Source: an uncultured Lachnospiraceae bacterium
GTDB lineage: Bacteria > Bacillota > Clostridia > Lachnospirales > Lachnospiraceae
NCBI GenBank assembly: GCA_910577175.1
Contig: CAJTLU010000006.1
Span: 1 to 64,000, forward strand
Length of the DNA: 64,000 nt
Reading direction: 5' to 3'
This document shows, in pieces, positions 1 to 8,218 of this stretch (positions are counted from its first letter, which is position 1; each line of letters opens with the position of its first letter). Position numbers and translations under genes: made by a program. Below the pieces are notes generated by a model that searched no databases, had not been told where the DNA came from, and saw only the letters and a program-made list of their open reading frames with translations.

Positions 1-2
1 CG

Positions 3-188
3 GCGGTTTATCTGAAAAGTGTGGCAGACTATAAAAAGGCAGTAAAAGAAACAACATTTACCAATTTAAATATTTCCAATGTTACGGATGGAGTTTATGT
101 CGGAGAATATGATGTGGATTTTGTTTATGCCAAAGTGGAAGTGACAGTTCAGAACGGAGTAATCACAAACGCGGAAGCAAAGAGTTGA
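3..188 (+). CDS. FMN-binding-domain-like protein, 3' end only
   Basis: The window opens inside an open frame that reads AVYLKSVADYKKAV and ends about 60 residues later. It contains DGVYVGEYDVDFVYAKVEVTV, the strand pattern that starts FMN-binding (RnfG/NqrC-like) domains of small exported Clostridia proteins. In that family the domain normally continues through an LLEH..GRG-type segment. Here the frame stops right after VQNGVITNAEAKS, so the domain looks cut short. The 5' end lies outside the window. It could be a natural short variant or a decayed gene; family assignment is inference from the motif only. Confidence 0.55.
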   Translation, partial: AVYLKSVADYKKAVKETTFTNLNISNVTDGVYVGEYDVDFVYAKVEVTVQNGVITNAEAKS

Positions 189-226
189 TTGCATATTGAA
201 AAAATAATCAACCCTTTGCTTTTATT
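184..226 (+). terminator. weak terminator between FMN-like gene and clpB
   Basis: GTTGATT (184-190) pairs with AATCAAC (206-212) and is followed by CCTTTGCTTTTATTT. The two flanking genes converge here, so termination is expected, but the stem is only 7 bp and AT-rich. Confidence 0.4.
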
Positions 227-276
227 TGAACCCTGTTTGTCAGCGTTAATGATAAGTTATTGTGATATCAAAAGCA

Positions 277-2868
277 CTACTCCTGCACGCTTCTTGCAGA
301 AAGTCCGTCCGCACCTTTTTCAATCAGAATCGTGGTGCCCGGTGCTGCCTCGTCTGCAAGAATCAGCCTTGCACTTAACGTCTCCACATGCTTTTGCAGA
401 TATCGCTTTAGTGGACGCGCACCGTATACCGGGTCATATGCCTCTGCAATAATATACTCCTTTGCCTCCGGGGTCAGCCGGATAAACAGCTCCTTATCCG
501 CAAGACGTCCGTTCAGGTCCGCAAGCAGAAGCTCCACAATGCCTCCGATATTGTCTCTGGTCAGCGGCTTAAAGAAAATCGTTTCGTCCAGACGGTTTAA
601 AAACTCCGGCCGGAAGTGTGCGCGGAGCTCGGTATTTACTAACTCCCTTGCCTGTGCGCTGATTTCACCGTCCGTCCCGATTCCTTCCAGCAGATACTGG
701 GAACCGATATTGGAGGTCATAATCAGAATCGTATTCTTAAAGTCTACCGTTCTTCCTTGGGAATCCGTAATCCGCCCGTCATCTAACACCTGCAGCAGTA
801 CGTTAAAAACATCCGGATGCGCCTTTTCAATCTCATCAAACAACACAACGGAATACGGCTTTCTGCGCACTGCCTCCGTCAGCTGTCCGCCCTCCTCGTA
901 ACCCACATAGCCCGGAGGCGCTCCAATCAGACGCGATACGGAATATTTCTCCATATATTCGCTCATATCGATACGGACCATATTTGCCTCGTTATCAAAC
1001 AGCGCCGCTGCCAGTGCCTTGGCAAGCTCAGTCTTACCAACGCCGGTTGGTCCTAAGAACAGGAAAGAACCAATTGGCTTAGTCGGGTCCTTAATTCCCG
1101 CCTTGGCACGCAGAATCGCATCTGCTACCTTCTGCACGCCCTCGTCCTGTCCGATTACCCTGCGGTGCAGCTCCTCATCCAGATGAAGGGTCTTGTTGCG
1201 CTCGCTCTCTGTCAGCTTTGCCACCGGAATCCCGGTCCAGCGTGAAATAATCTTTGCAATCTCTTCCTCGCTGACATTTTCATGCACAAGGGTATGTCCT
1301 TCCCTTACAACCGCTTCTTCCTCTTCCCGCAGCTTTTTCTGCAGCTCCGGAAGCCTTCCGTACTTTAATTCGGCGGCTTTGTTCAAATCGTACTCCCGTT
1401 CCGCCTTCTGCACCTCGCCATTCAGTGCTTCTAACTGCTCCCGGAGCTTCTGCACACGCTCCACAGACGCTTTTTCATTGTCCCACCTTGCCTTAGCCTC
1501 TGCAAATGAAGAGCGCTCCTCCGCAAGCTCCTTCTGGAGCGCCTCCAGACGCTCCTTGCTGATACGGTCGTCCTCTTTCTTTAACGCCGCCTCCTCGATT
1601 TCCAGCTGCATGATATGGCGCTGTACATCGTCTAACTCCGTCGGCAGGGAATTTAGCTCTGTCTTAATCAGCGCACATGCCTCATCCACAAGGTCAATCG
1701 CCTTATCCGGCAGGAAACGGTCGGAAATATAACGGTTGGAAAGAATCGCGGCAGACACAAGCGCCGCATCGGTAATCCTTACCCCGTGAAACACCTCGTA
1801 GCGCTCCTTTAAGCCACGAAGAATGGAAACCGTATCCTCCACTGTCGGCTCCTCCACCATCACTGGCTGGAACCGGCGCTCTAACGCCGCATCCTTTTCA
1901 ATATACATCCGGTACTCATTTAACGTCGTAGCGCCGATACAGTGAAGCTCTCCTCTTGCTAACATCGGCTTTAACATATTGCCTGCATCCATCGCACCGT
2001 CTGTTTTTCCGGCGCCTACGATGGTATGCAGCTCATCGATAAAGAGGATAATCCTGCCTTCGCTTTTTTTCACCTCTTCCAGTACCGCCTTCAGTCGTTC
2101 CTCAAACTCGCCGCGGTACTTCGCGCCCGCAACCAGTGCGCCCATGTCCAGCGCAAACAGGCTCTTGTCCTTTAAGCCCTCCGGCACATCCCCGCGCACA
2201 ATACGCTGTGCAAGTCCTTCTACGACCGCCGTTTTTCCGACGCCAGGCTCGCCAATCAGCACCGGATTGTTTTTTGTTTTTCTGGAAAGAATCCGGATGA
2301 CATTCCGGATTTCCGTATCACGGCCGATTACCGGGTCCAGCTTCTGCTCCCTTGCACGCTCTACAAGGTCATACCCGTACTTCTGGAGAGTATCGTAGGT
2401 CGCCTCCGGATTGTCCGTTACCACCTGCTGATTGCCCCGCACCGTTGCAAGCGCCTGCAAAAAACGCTCCCTCGTGATGCCGAAGCTCCGGAACAGCTCC
2501 TTTACCTCCTTCGAAGGCTGCTTTAACAGCGACAAAAACAAATGCTCTACCGACACATAGGCGTCGTTCATCGCCTTTGCCTCGTCCTCCGCATAAATCA
2601 GAACCTTATTTAAGTCATTTCCGACATAAACCTGCGCTGCGCCGCTCACCTTCACGCGCTTTTCCAGCAGCCCTTCTATCTGCGCCGTAAATACCTCCGG
2701 CACCATATCCATCTTCGTTAAAAGCTTCGGAATAAGCCCCTCGCCGTCCGTCATCAAGGCATACAAAAGATGCTCCTGTGCCAGCTCCTGATGCCCGTAA
2801 TCATAGGCAATCTTTTCACAATCCTGCACTGCCTGAATCGACTTCTGCGTAAACTTATTGATATTCAT
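277..2868 (-). CDS. clpB: ATP-dependent disaggregase ClpB
   Basis: AAA+ chaperone that solubilises aggregated proteins with DnaK; cytoplasmic hexamer. The 863-residue product has the full family plan: N-terminal repeat domain (about 1-145), first AAA+ module with Walker A GEPGVGKT near residue 205 and Walker B ILFIDELHT, a long middle coiled coil (about 400-530, rich in E/K/R), and a second AAA+ module with GPTGVGKT and VVLFDEIEKAH. The length is typical. The start chosen is MNINKFTQKS at 2868, preceded by GGGAGAG eight bases upstream; the open frame runs 22 codons further but without a ribosome site. It is a single-gene unit. No CIRCE or CtsR operator was recognised upstream. Confidence 0.97.
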   Translation of the reverse strand: MNINKFTQKSIQAVQDCEKIAYDYGHQELAQEHLLYALMTDGEGLIPKLLTKMDMVPEVFTAQIEGLLEKRVKVSGAAQVYVGNDLNKVLIYAEDEAKAMNDAYVSVEHLFLSLLKQPSKEVKELFRSFGITRERFLQALATVRGNQQVVTDNPEATYDTLQKYGYDLVERAREQKLDPVIGRDTEIRNVIRILSRKTKNNPVLIGEPGVGKTAVVEGLAQRIVRGDVPEGLKDKSLFALDMGALVAGAKYRGEFEERLKAVLEEVKKSEGRIILFIDELHTIVGAGKTDGAMDAGNMLKPMLARGELHCIGATTLNEYRMYIEKDAALERRFQPVMVEEPTVEDTVSILRGLKERYEVFHGVRITDAALVSAAILSNRYISDRFLPDKAIDLVDEACALIKTELNSLPTELDDVQRHIMQLEIEEAALKKEDDRISKERLEALQKELAEERSSFAEAKARWDNEKASVERVQKLREQLEALNGEVQKAEREYDLNKAAELKYGRLPELQKKLREEEEAVVREGHTLVHENVSEEEIAKIISRWTGIPVAKLTESERNKTLHLDEELHRRVIGQDEGVQKVADAILRAKAGIKDPTKPIGSFLFLGPTGVGKTELAKALAAALFDNEANMVRIDMSEYMEKYSVSRLIGAPPGYVGYEEGGQLTEAVRRKPYSVVLFDEIEKAHPDVFNVLLQVLDDGRITDSQGRTVDFKNTILIMTSNIGSQYLLEGIGTDGEISAQARELVNTELRAHFRPEFLNRLDETIFFKPLTRDNIGGIVELLLADLNGRLADKELFIRLTPEAKEYIIAEAYDPVYGARPLKRYLQKHVETLSARLILADEAAPGTTILIEKGADGLSARSVQE

Positions 2869-2953
2869 ACTGCATCTCTCCCTTCGCATTATAAGTCCGC
2901 CTGTGTAAAGTATAACCCTTTTGTATTGGCACAATACACATGTTTTTCTATCT

Positions 2954-2966
2954 GTTCTATAAGAAC
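2954..2966. promoter_or_regulatory. palindrome upstream of clpB
   Basis: GTTCT-ATA-AGAAC forms a 5-bp inverted repeat about 86 bases upstream of the clpB start, in the AT-rich gap shared with the divergent PepSY gene. It could be an operator for either gene. No known regulator consensus was matched. Confidence 0.25.
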
Positions 2967-3067
2967 TATAACACGTTTCTTAAAAAAAAGCAAGCGTTTT
3001 TTATTTCTTAAGTTTTTTATTTAAGTTTCTTTGTTTATTTTCCAGACAAACAAAATTCACAAACTAT

Positions 3068-3097
3068 TTGCAAATTTTCCCTTTCTCATGCTATAAT
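3068..3097 (+). promoter_or_regulatory. promoter of first PepSY lipoprotein
   Basis: TTGCAA (3068-3073), an 18-base spacer and TATAAT (3092-3097) with an upstream TG (extended -10). The start codon follows 38 bases later. The upstream AAACAAAATTCACAAACTA sequence is repeated before the paralogous gene at 5457. Confidence 0.7.
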
Positions 3098-3135
3098 AGC
3101 TTATAATTTTGCAAGTATAGAAAGGAGACTGGGAC

Positions 3136-5364
3136 ATGAACTACAAAAACAAATTAAATGTAAGCCTTATCATCTGCTGTCTGATGGCAGCTGCCTGCCT
3201 TTGTTTCGCAGGCTGTAAAAACGGACCGTTCGGAAAGGAACCTTCCCCTACCCCTACGCTGTCGCCATACGCCTTACTGCAGAACGATGACGGAATCGGA
3301 ATCGATGTTGCAAAGGAGCTTGCGGTTGCTTATGCCGGTTTATCTGCTTCCGATGTTATTTACACCAAGGCAGATATTTCTTATATCCGCGGCATCATTA
3401 CCTACAGAGTAAACTTTACAACGGATACACACCAGTATATATGCGAGCTGGCGCCTGTTGACGGCGCAATGAAAAAATATAGCATGGAGCCTCTTGCGGC
3501 ATCGGAGCCGGAACATGGAACGGACACAGAGCCTATTACGCTGGAGGAGGCAAAAGCCACCGCGCTTTCCCACGCAGGCCTGACCGCCTCTGAGGTGACC
3601 TTTACCAAGGAAAAGCTTGATTATAACGACGGTATGGTGGAATATGAGGTTGCATTTACGACAGATACAGGCAGATACGAATATGATATCAATCCGGACA
3701 ACGGTCTGATTCTGGGGCATTCAATGAAGCCGCTTCCGGTCACGGAGCCGGAGTCCCCAGAGTCTCTGCTGACTCCCGATGAAGCCCGGTCTGCTGCGCT
3801 TTCCCATGCAGGGCTGCCTGCTTCCGATGTCACTTTCAGCAGAACAGAGCTGGACTATCACGACCATAAACCCGAGTATACCATTAAGTTTACAACCAAT
3901 ACCGACAGATACCAATACCGCATAAGCGCAGACACCGGAACGGTTCTGGAATATTCAAGGAAGCCCGTCTCATTGCAGGCTACCTTTTCCCCGACAGACG
4001 CAGTTACGCTGGAGGACGCCAAAAGCAAGGCGCTTTCCCATGCAGGGCTGAGTGCTTCAGAGGTAACCTTCGTCAAGGCAAAGTCTGAATACGACGACGG
4101 AATGGCAGAATACGAGATTGAATTTATCACAAACGCCGGAAAATACGAATATGACATAAGTGCAGATACCGGCCTGATTCTGAAATGCTCTGTGAAATCT
4201 ACACGGGCATCAGCTGCTGCCACCCAGTCAAAGAAGCTCACAACAGAGGATGCAAAAAAAGCTGCGCTTTCCCATGCAGGCCTGACCGTTCCCGAAGTAA
4301 CCTTTACCGAGACAAAGTTCGAATATGACGACGGAAGGGCGGAATACGAAATTGAATTTGTCACAAGCACTGCGGAATATGAGTATACCATAGGCGCCGG
4401 AAACGGAACAATCCTGGAATACTCCATGGAACTCTTAAAGACAGCGCTTCCGGGCTCCCAGTCACATATGGTCACAGAAGAAAAGGCAAAAGAGGCTGCA
4501 CTTTCCCATGCGGGACTCTCTGCTTCTAAGGTGACTTTCACCAAAGTGAAGCTTGAGCAGGAAGATGACAGAGCAGAGTACGAGATTAAATTTACGACAG
4601 ATACCGGGAGATATCAATATGACATAAACGCAAAGGATGGCAAAGTTCTGAGTTATTCGATAAAGCTGGAACCTGTAACGCCTTCCGGTCAGTCGCCGGC
4701 AATCACAGCCGATAAGGCAAGGGCCGTTGCACTTTCCCATGCGGGACTTGATACTTCTAATGTTCTCTTTACCAAAACAGAGCTGGACTACGACGACGGA
4801 AATGCCGAGTACGAAATTGAGTTTGTCACGGACATCCGTGAATATGACTATACCATAAGCGCAGATACCGGCAGGATTTTAGAATATTCGATTGAACTTA
4901 TGAAACGGGCTGTCGAAGGGCTTCAGACACACGCTATTACCATGGAACAGGCACAGAACGCCGCTCTTGTCCATGCAGAGCTTACTGCTTCCGAAGTGAC
5001 CTTTACCAAATCAGAAGCAGTCTATGATAACGGCAGGGCAAAATACGAGATTGAATTTGTCACAGAGAACTGCGAATACGAATATAAGATAGGCGCAGAT
5101 ACCGGAGAGGTTCTGGCATGCTCCGCGGAGGCAAAGAAATCAGCAGGACTCCGCAAAAAAACGATTACAGCAGAAAAAGCCAAAAAAATCGCACTTTCTT
5201 ATGCCAACCTTACTGCTTCAGAAGTCGAATTTGTTACCGAGCTGTTCACCTTCCATGCTGGTAAATCAACCTACCGGTTTGAATTTTACCTTGGTCGGAA
5301 GGAGCACGATATTACAATTGATGCAGTAACCGGCAGAATCATTACCGCCGAAATCGACCCGTAA
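3136..5364 (+). CDS. lipoprotein with nine tandem PepSY-like repeats
   Basis: Predicted exported lipoprotein of 742 residues. The N-terminus has a basic start, a hydrophobic stretch and a lipobox, CFAGC, at about residue 26. A short proline/threonine linker leads into nine units of about 70-75 residues, each with the pattern (A)KxxALSHAGLxASxVTFTK ... AEYEIEFxTxxxxYEYxIxADTGxILEYS, which is the PepSY fold pattern (helix, then beta strands with the DTG-type turn). Single PepSY units are known as inhibitory propeptide or extracytoplasmic binding modules; an array this long is unusual. The first and last units are the most divergent. The start has AAAGGAG nine bases upstream. Ligand and role are unknown; the paralogue follows at 5593. 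Confidence 0.88.
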   Translation: MNYKNKLNVSLIICCLMAAACLCFAGCKNGPFGKEPSPTPTLSPYALLQNDDGIGIDVAKELAVAYAGLSASDVIYTKADISYIRGIITYRVNFTTDTHQYICELAPVDGAMKKYSMEPLAASEPEHGTDTEPITLEEAKATALSHAGLTASEVTFTKEKLDYNDGMVEYEVAFTTDTGRYEYDINPDNGLILGHSMKPLPVTEPESPESLLTPDEARSAALSHAGLPASDVTFSRTELDYHDHKPEYTIKFTTNTDRYQYRISADTGTVLEYSRKPVSLQATFSPTDAVTLEDAKSKALSHAGLSASEVTFVKAKSEYDDGMAEYEIEFITNAGKYEYDISADTGLILKCSVKSTRASAAATQSKKLTTEDAKKAALSHAGLTVPEVTFTETKFEYDDGRAEYEIEFVTSTAEYEYTIGAGNGTILEYSMELLKTALPGSQSHMVTEEKAKEAALSHAGLSASKVTFTKVKLEQEDDRAEYEIKFTTDTGRYQYDINAKDGKVLSYSIKLEPVTPSGQSPAITADKARAVALSHAGLDTSNVLFTKTELDYDDGNAEYEIEFVTDIREYDYTISADTGRILEYSIELMKRAVEGLQTHAITMEQAQNAALVHAELTASEVTFTKSEAVYDNGRAKYEIEFVTENCEYEYKIGADTGEVLACSAEAKKSAGLRKKTITAEKAKKIALSYANLTASEVEFVTELFTFHAGKSTYRFEFYLGRKEHDITIDAVTGRIITAEIDP

Positions 5365-5383
5365 GCAAGTTAAAAGAGGGAGG

Positions 5384-5460
5384 TATCGTAGGTTGCCTTT
5401 GGATTATCCGCTCCCCCTGCTGATTACCCGCACCGTTGCAGGCGCAAGCGTGTGCAAACA
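5384..5460. repeat. degenerate copy of an internal clpB segment
   Basis: From TATCGTAGGT onward this intergenic stretch matches, with scattered substitutions, positions 2391-2460 inside clpB; CTGCTGATT and CCCGCACCGTTGCA are shared exactly. The match then switches to a copy of the promoter region of the first PepSY gene (AAACAAAATTCACAAACTA, seen at 3047 and 5457). Relative orientation to the PepSY gene is preserved. It is best read as the scar of a tandem duplication followed by loss of the clpB 5' part. Confidence 0.85.
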
Positions 5461-5495
5461 AAATTCACAAACTACTTTAAATATTTCTGTTTTGT

Positions 5496-5503
5496 GCTAT
5501 AAT
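5496..5503 (+). promoter_or_regulatory. extended -10 of second PepSY lipoprotein
   Basis: GC-TATAAT preceded by TGT gives an extended -10 (TATAAT at 5498-5503), in the same context as the upstream paralogue. No good -35 is present, so expression may depend on the extended -10. The leader to the start at 5593 is about 85 bases. Confidence 0.55.
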
Positions 5504-5592
5504 GTCTGTAAGTGTAACAACGAGTCCGGCACCACGCCTTGTATAGCATCCGGGCAGACGTAAGGACACAGATACCGAAAGGAGAACAGAAT

Positions 5593-7143
5593 ATGAACTG
5601 CAAAAATAAATCGAAGCTTATCCTCTGCTGTCTGACTGCGGCAGCCTGTCTCTTCTTTGCAGGCTGCAAAAAACCTTCTTTTGAGACACTACCTGAAACA
5701 ACCCCTGCGGCGACACCTTCCTCTGTTCCTGCTCCGCCTGATGCTGCCGGAATCGATATGGATACTGCAAAGAAACTTGCCGTTGCTTATGCCGGGCTTT
5801 CCTCTTCCGATGTCACCTTTACGAAGGCAGACGCTTCTTACATCCAGGAGCCAGCAACCTATACTGTAAGCTTTGTAACGGATACGCACCAATATCTATG
5901 TGAACTGTCGTCAGAGGACGGGACGGTTATGCGGTATTCCATGAAACCGCTTGCAGTAGCAGGGCAGGAGCAGGAGCCCGCAACTACGGATGTGATTACG
6001 CTTGCACAGGCAAGAGACGTCGCGCTGTCCCACGCAGGCTTTACCGCTTCCGAGGTGACCCTGACCAAGGAAAAGCTTGATTCCGGCGACGGCATAGTAG
6101 AATACGAGATTGAGTTCGTAACGGCTACCGACAGATACGAATACGAAATAAGTCCAAAAAACGGACTGATTCTGGGATATTCCGTAAAGCCGTTACAGGA
6201 GGCGGTTACGGAGCCTTCCTCTTCCATGCTTACCACCCAGGAAGCACGGGCTGCCGCATTGGCGCATGCGGGGCTTTCTGCCTCCGGGGTCATCTTCAGC
6301 AGGACAGAGCTGGACTACCACAACGGCAGGGCGGAGTATGAGATTAAATTTGCAACAGCTGCCAGCCGGTACGAGTATGACATAAGCGCAGACACCGGCG
6401 AGGTGCTGGAATATTCCATTCATCCTGTCACGGTGACAGTCTCCGTTTCCCCGGCAGGCACGCTCACCGAGGAAGCCGCAAAAAGCGCAGCGCTTACCCA
6501 CGCGGGGCTTTCTGTCTCCGAGGTGACTTTTATCAAAACAGAGCTTGAATATAATGACGGCAGGGTAGAATACGAAATCGAATTTATTACGGATACCCGG
6601 AAATATGAATATGAGATAAGCGCAGGAGACGGAACCGTTCTGGAATACTCCTTGGAGCCTCTGGAAGCAGCCGTTCCGGCACCGCCGTCACAGACAGCCA
6701 CTACAGTTACCGCTGAAAAAGCAAAAAGTATAGCGCTTGCCCATGCAGGGCTTTCTGCCTCCGAAGTCATCTTTATCAAAACAGAACAGGATTATGACAA
6801 TGGCAGGACGGAATACGATATTGAATTTACAACAGATACCTGCGAATATGAATATACCATAAGTGCAGATACCGGAAAAATCCTCGAATACTCCCTGGAA
6901 CTTATTAAAAGGACGCTCCAAGGGCTCCAGTCACACGCCATTACGATGGAAGAGGCTAAAAATGCCGCTCTTACCCATGCAGGGCTTTCCGCCTCCGAAG
7001 TAACCTTTACCAAGGCGGAACTGGAATACGAGGATAGCGGGGCGGAGTATGAACTTGAGTTTGTAACGGAAAACTGCAGCTACGAATACGATATCAGTGC
7101 GGCCAATGGCAAGGTTCTGTCCTGCTCTGCGGAAGTAAGGTAG
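5593..7143 (+). CDS. lipoprotein with six tandem PepSY-like repeats
   Basis: Paralogue of the gene at 3136, 516 residues. It has the same signal region and lipobox (FAGC), a proline/alanine linker, then six PepSY-like units with the ALSHAGLSASEVTFTK / YEIEFxTDT / YEYxISADTGxVLEYS pattern. Its first two units and its last unit correspond to units 1, 2 and 8 of the larger protein, while the nearly terminal unit 9 of that protein has no counterpart. The start chosen is MNCKNKSKL, preceded by AAAGGAG; a start 18 codons upstream is open but lacks a ribosome site. The pair probably arose by tandem duplication, as the clpB fossil between them shows. Function unknown; presumably at the outer face of the membrane. 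Confidence 0.87.
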   Translation: MNCKNKSKLILCCLTAAACLFFAGCKKPSFETLPETTPAATPSSVPAPPDAAGIDMDTAKKLAVAYAGLSSSDVTFTKADASYIQEPATYTVSFVTDTHQYLCELSSEDGTVMRYSMKPLAVAGQEQEPATTDVITLAQARDVALSHAGFTASEVTLTKEKLDSGDGIVEYEIEFVTATDRYEYEISPKNGLILGYSVKPLQEAVTEPSSSMLTTQEARAAALAHAGLSASGVIFSRTELDYHNGRAEYEIKFATAASRYEYDISADTGEVLEYSIHPVTVTVSVSPAGTLTEEAAKSAALTHAGLSVSEVTFIKTELEYNDGRVEYEIEFITDTRKYEYEISAGDGTVLEYSLEPLEAAVPAPPSQTATTVTAEKAKSIALAHAGLSASEVIFIKTEQDYDNGRTEYDIEFTTDTCEYEYTISADTGKILEYSLELIKRTLQGLQSHAITMEEAKNAALTHAGLSASEVTFTKAELEYEDSGAEYELEFVTENCSYEYDISAANGKVLSCSAEVR

Positions 7144-7175
7144 CACTCCGGTCATCCGGATGCGGCAGACTCTCT

Positions 7176-8198
7176 TCAGCCCGCCGCATCCATATCGAAT
7201 CCGATGGCTTTCCAAAGGACTTCGTTCATCTCAATTTTCGCTTCGGCACGCCATGTCTCATAAAGCTCCTTAAAAGCTTCCTCCTGGCGGAGTGCAATCA
7301 GTTCTTCTTTCTTTGCAATCGTAGCGTCCTCGTCATACTCCGATACACAATGGAAAATATAGTAGCCGTCCGCTGCACGAATCTGCATCGTTTCCCCGGT
7401 TTTCAGCTCGTACGCTGCACTTAGCTCCTCCGGAAGGTCCCCCTCGCCTACCTGGATATCCAGATACTCCCGGTTTTCCGTGTTTGCATATGCAAGGGAA
7501 TAGAAGTCCTTTGTCGTCTGTGCTTCTTCATACAAGGCATCAAAACGGTCCAATGCCGCAATCAGTTCCAGCACCGTAAGCGGGGTACGGTTGCCAAGCT
7601 CATCCTCATGGTAGTTTTTTAACATCATGCTTTGCAGATGCTTCTGTGCTGCCTCTTCATTGGAAATATCCGTATCCACATTCAGTGTCACACTGTCATA
7701 AATCTTTTGTGCCAGCGCATTATCCGTATATACACGCTCCACGTCCTTACGCGCAATCCCGTAAAGAGCAAGCGTCGTGTATTCTGTCTTTGCCATATAG
7801 GCTTCCGTGCGCTCGATAACCATCTTCTTTTCTTCGCTATCCAGCTCAATACCGAGCTTTTTCGCCTGAGAACACACAATTTTGATATAAATAATCTGCT
7901 CGAGCGTCTGGTTCTTTACCCATTCCCCAAGCGTCGTCCCATCCTTGTTTAACATATACTGCCAGATTTCCCCGCCATACGCTCCCTCATACTCCTGCTT
8001 CGTCGACTGCAAATACAGCATCGCCTCACGGTAACTCACGCTGACGTCGTCTACCGTCACTACCGCATCATTCATATACTGGGTAACGTCGCCGCCAATG
8101 GTAGGTTCCGGCCCCTTCTTTCCTTCCTTACACCCCGCTGCCGTCATAAGCAATCCGCATGCCAGCAGAACCGCCGCTATCCGTCTCTTTCCTCTCAT
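7176..8198 (-). CDS. lipoprotein foldase, SurA/PpiC-like
   Basis: Predicted lipoprotein of 340 residues with a basic N-terminus and lipobox TAAGC. The N-terminal half resembles SurA/PrsA chaperone domains (VDDVSVSYREAMLYLQS, long helices). The C-terminal part has the family ending: GDLPEELSAAYELKTGE, GYYIFHCVSEYD, then a helix with KKEELIALRQEEAF. The central isomerase core is weakly conserved, so catalytic activity is doubtful and a chaperone role outside the membrane is the safer inference. ATG at 8198 was chosen, with AAGGAG eight bases before it; a TTG two codons upstream is less likely. It is the last gene of the operon after mfd, 20 bases downstream. Confidence 0.75.
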   Translation of the reverse strand: MRGKRRIAAVLLACGLLMTAAGCKEGKKGPEPTIGGDVTQYMNDAVVTVDDVSVSYREAMLYLQSTKQEYEGAYGGEIWQYMLNKDGTTLGEWVKNQTLEQIIYIKIVCSQAKKLGIELDSEEKKMVIERTEAYMAKTEYTTLALYGIARKDVERVYTDNALAQKIYDSVTLNVDTDISNEEAAQKHLQSMMLKNYHEDELGNRTPLTVLELIAALDRFDALYEEAQTTKDFYSLAYANTENREYLDIQVGEGDLPEELSAAYELKTGETMQIRAADGYYIFHCVSEYDEDATIAKKEELIALRQEEAFKELYETWRAEAKIEMNEVLWKAIGFDMDAAG

Positions 8199-8218
8199 TT
8201 GCAAAACTCCTTCCTGCC

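Noticed and set aside
2880..2968. CIRCE or CtsR operator controlling clpB
   Set aside because: Neither TTAGCACTC/GAGTGCTAA nor the GGTCAAA repeat pattern is present; only a 5-bp palindrome was found.
3402..4740. Several long antisense frames inside the PepSY genes
   Set aside because: They recur once per repeat unit and mirror the coding strand, as expected for shadows of a repetitive gene.
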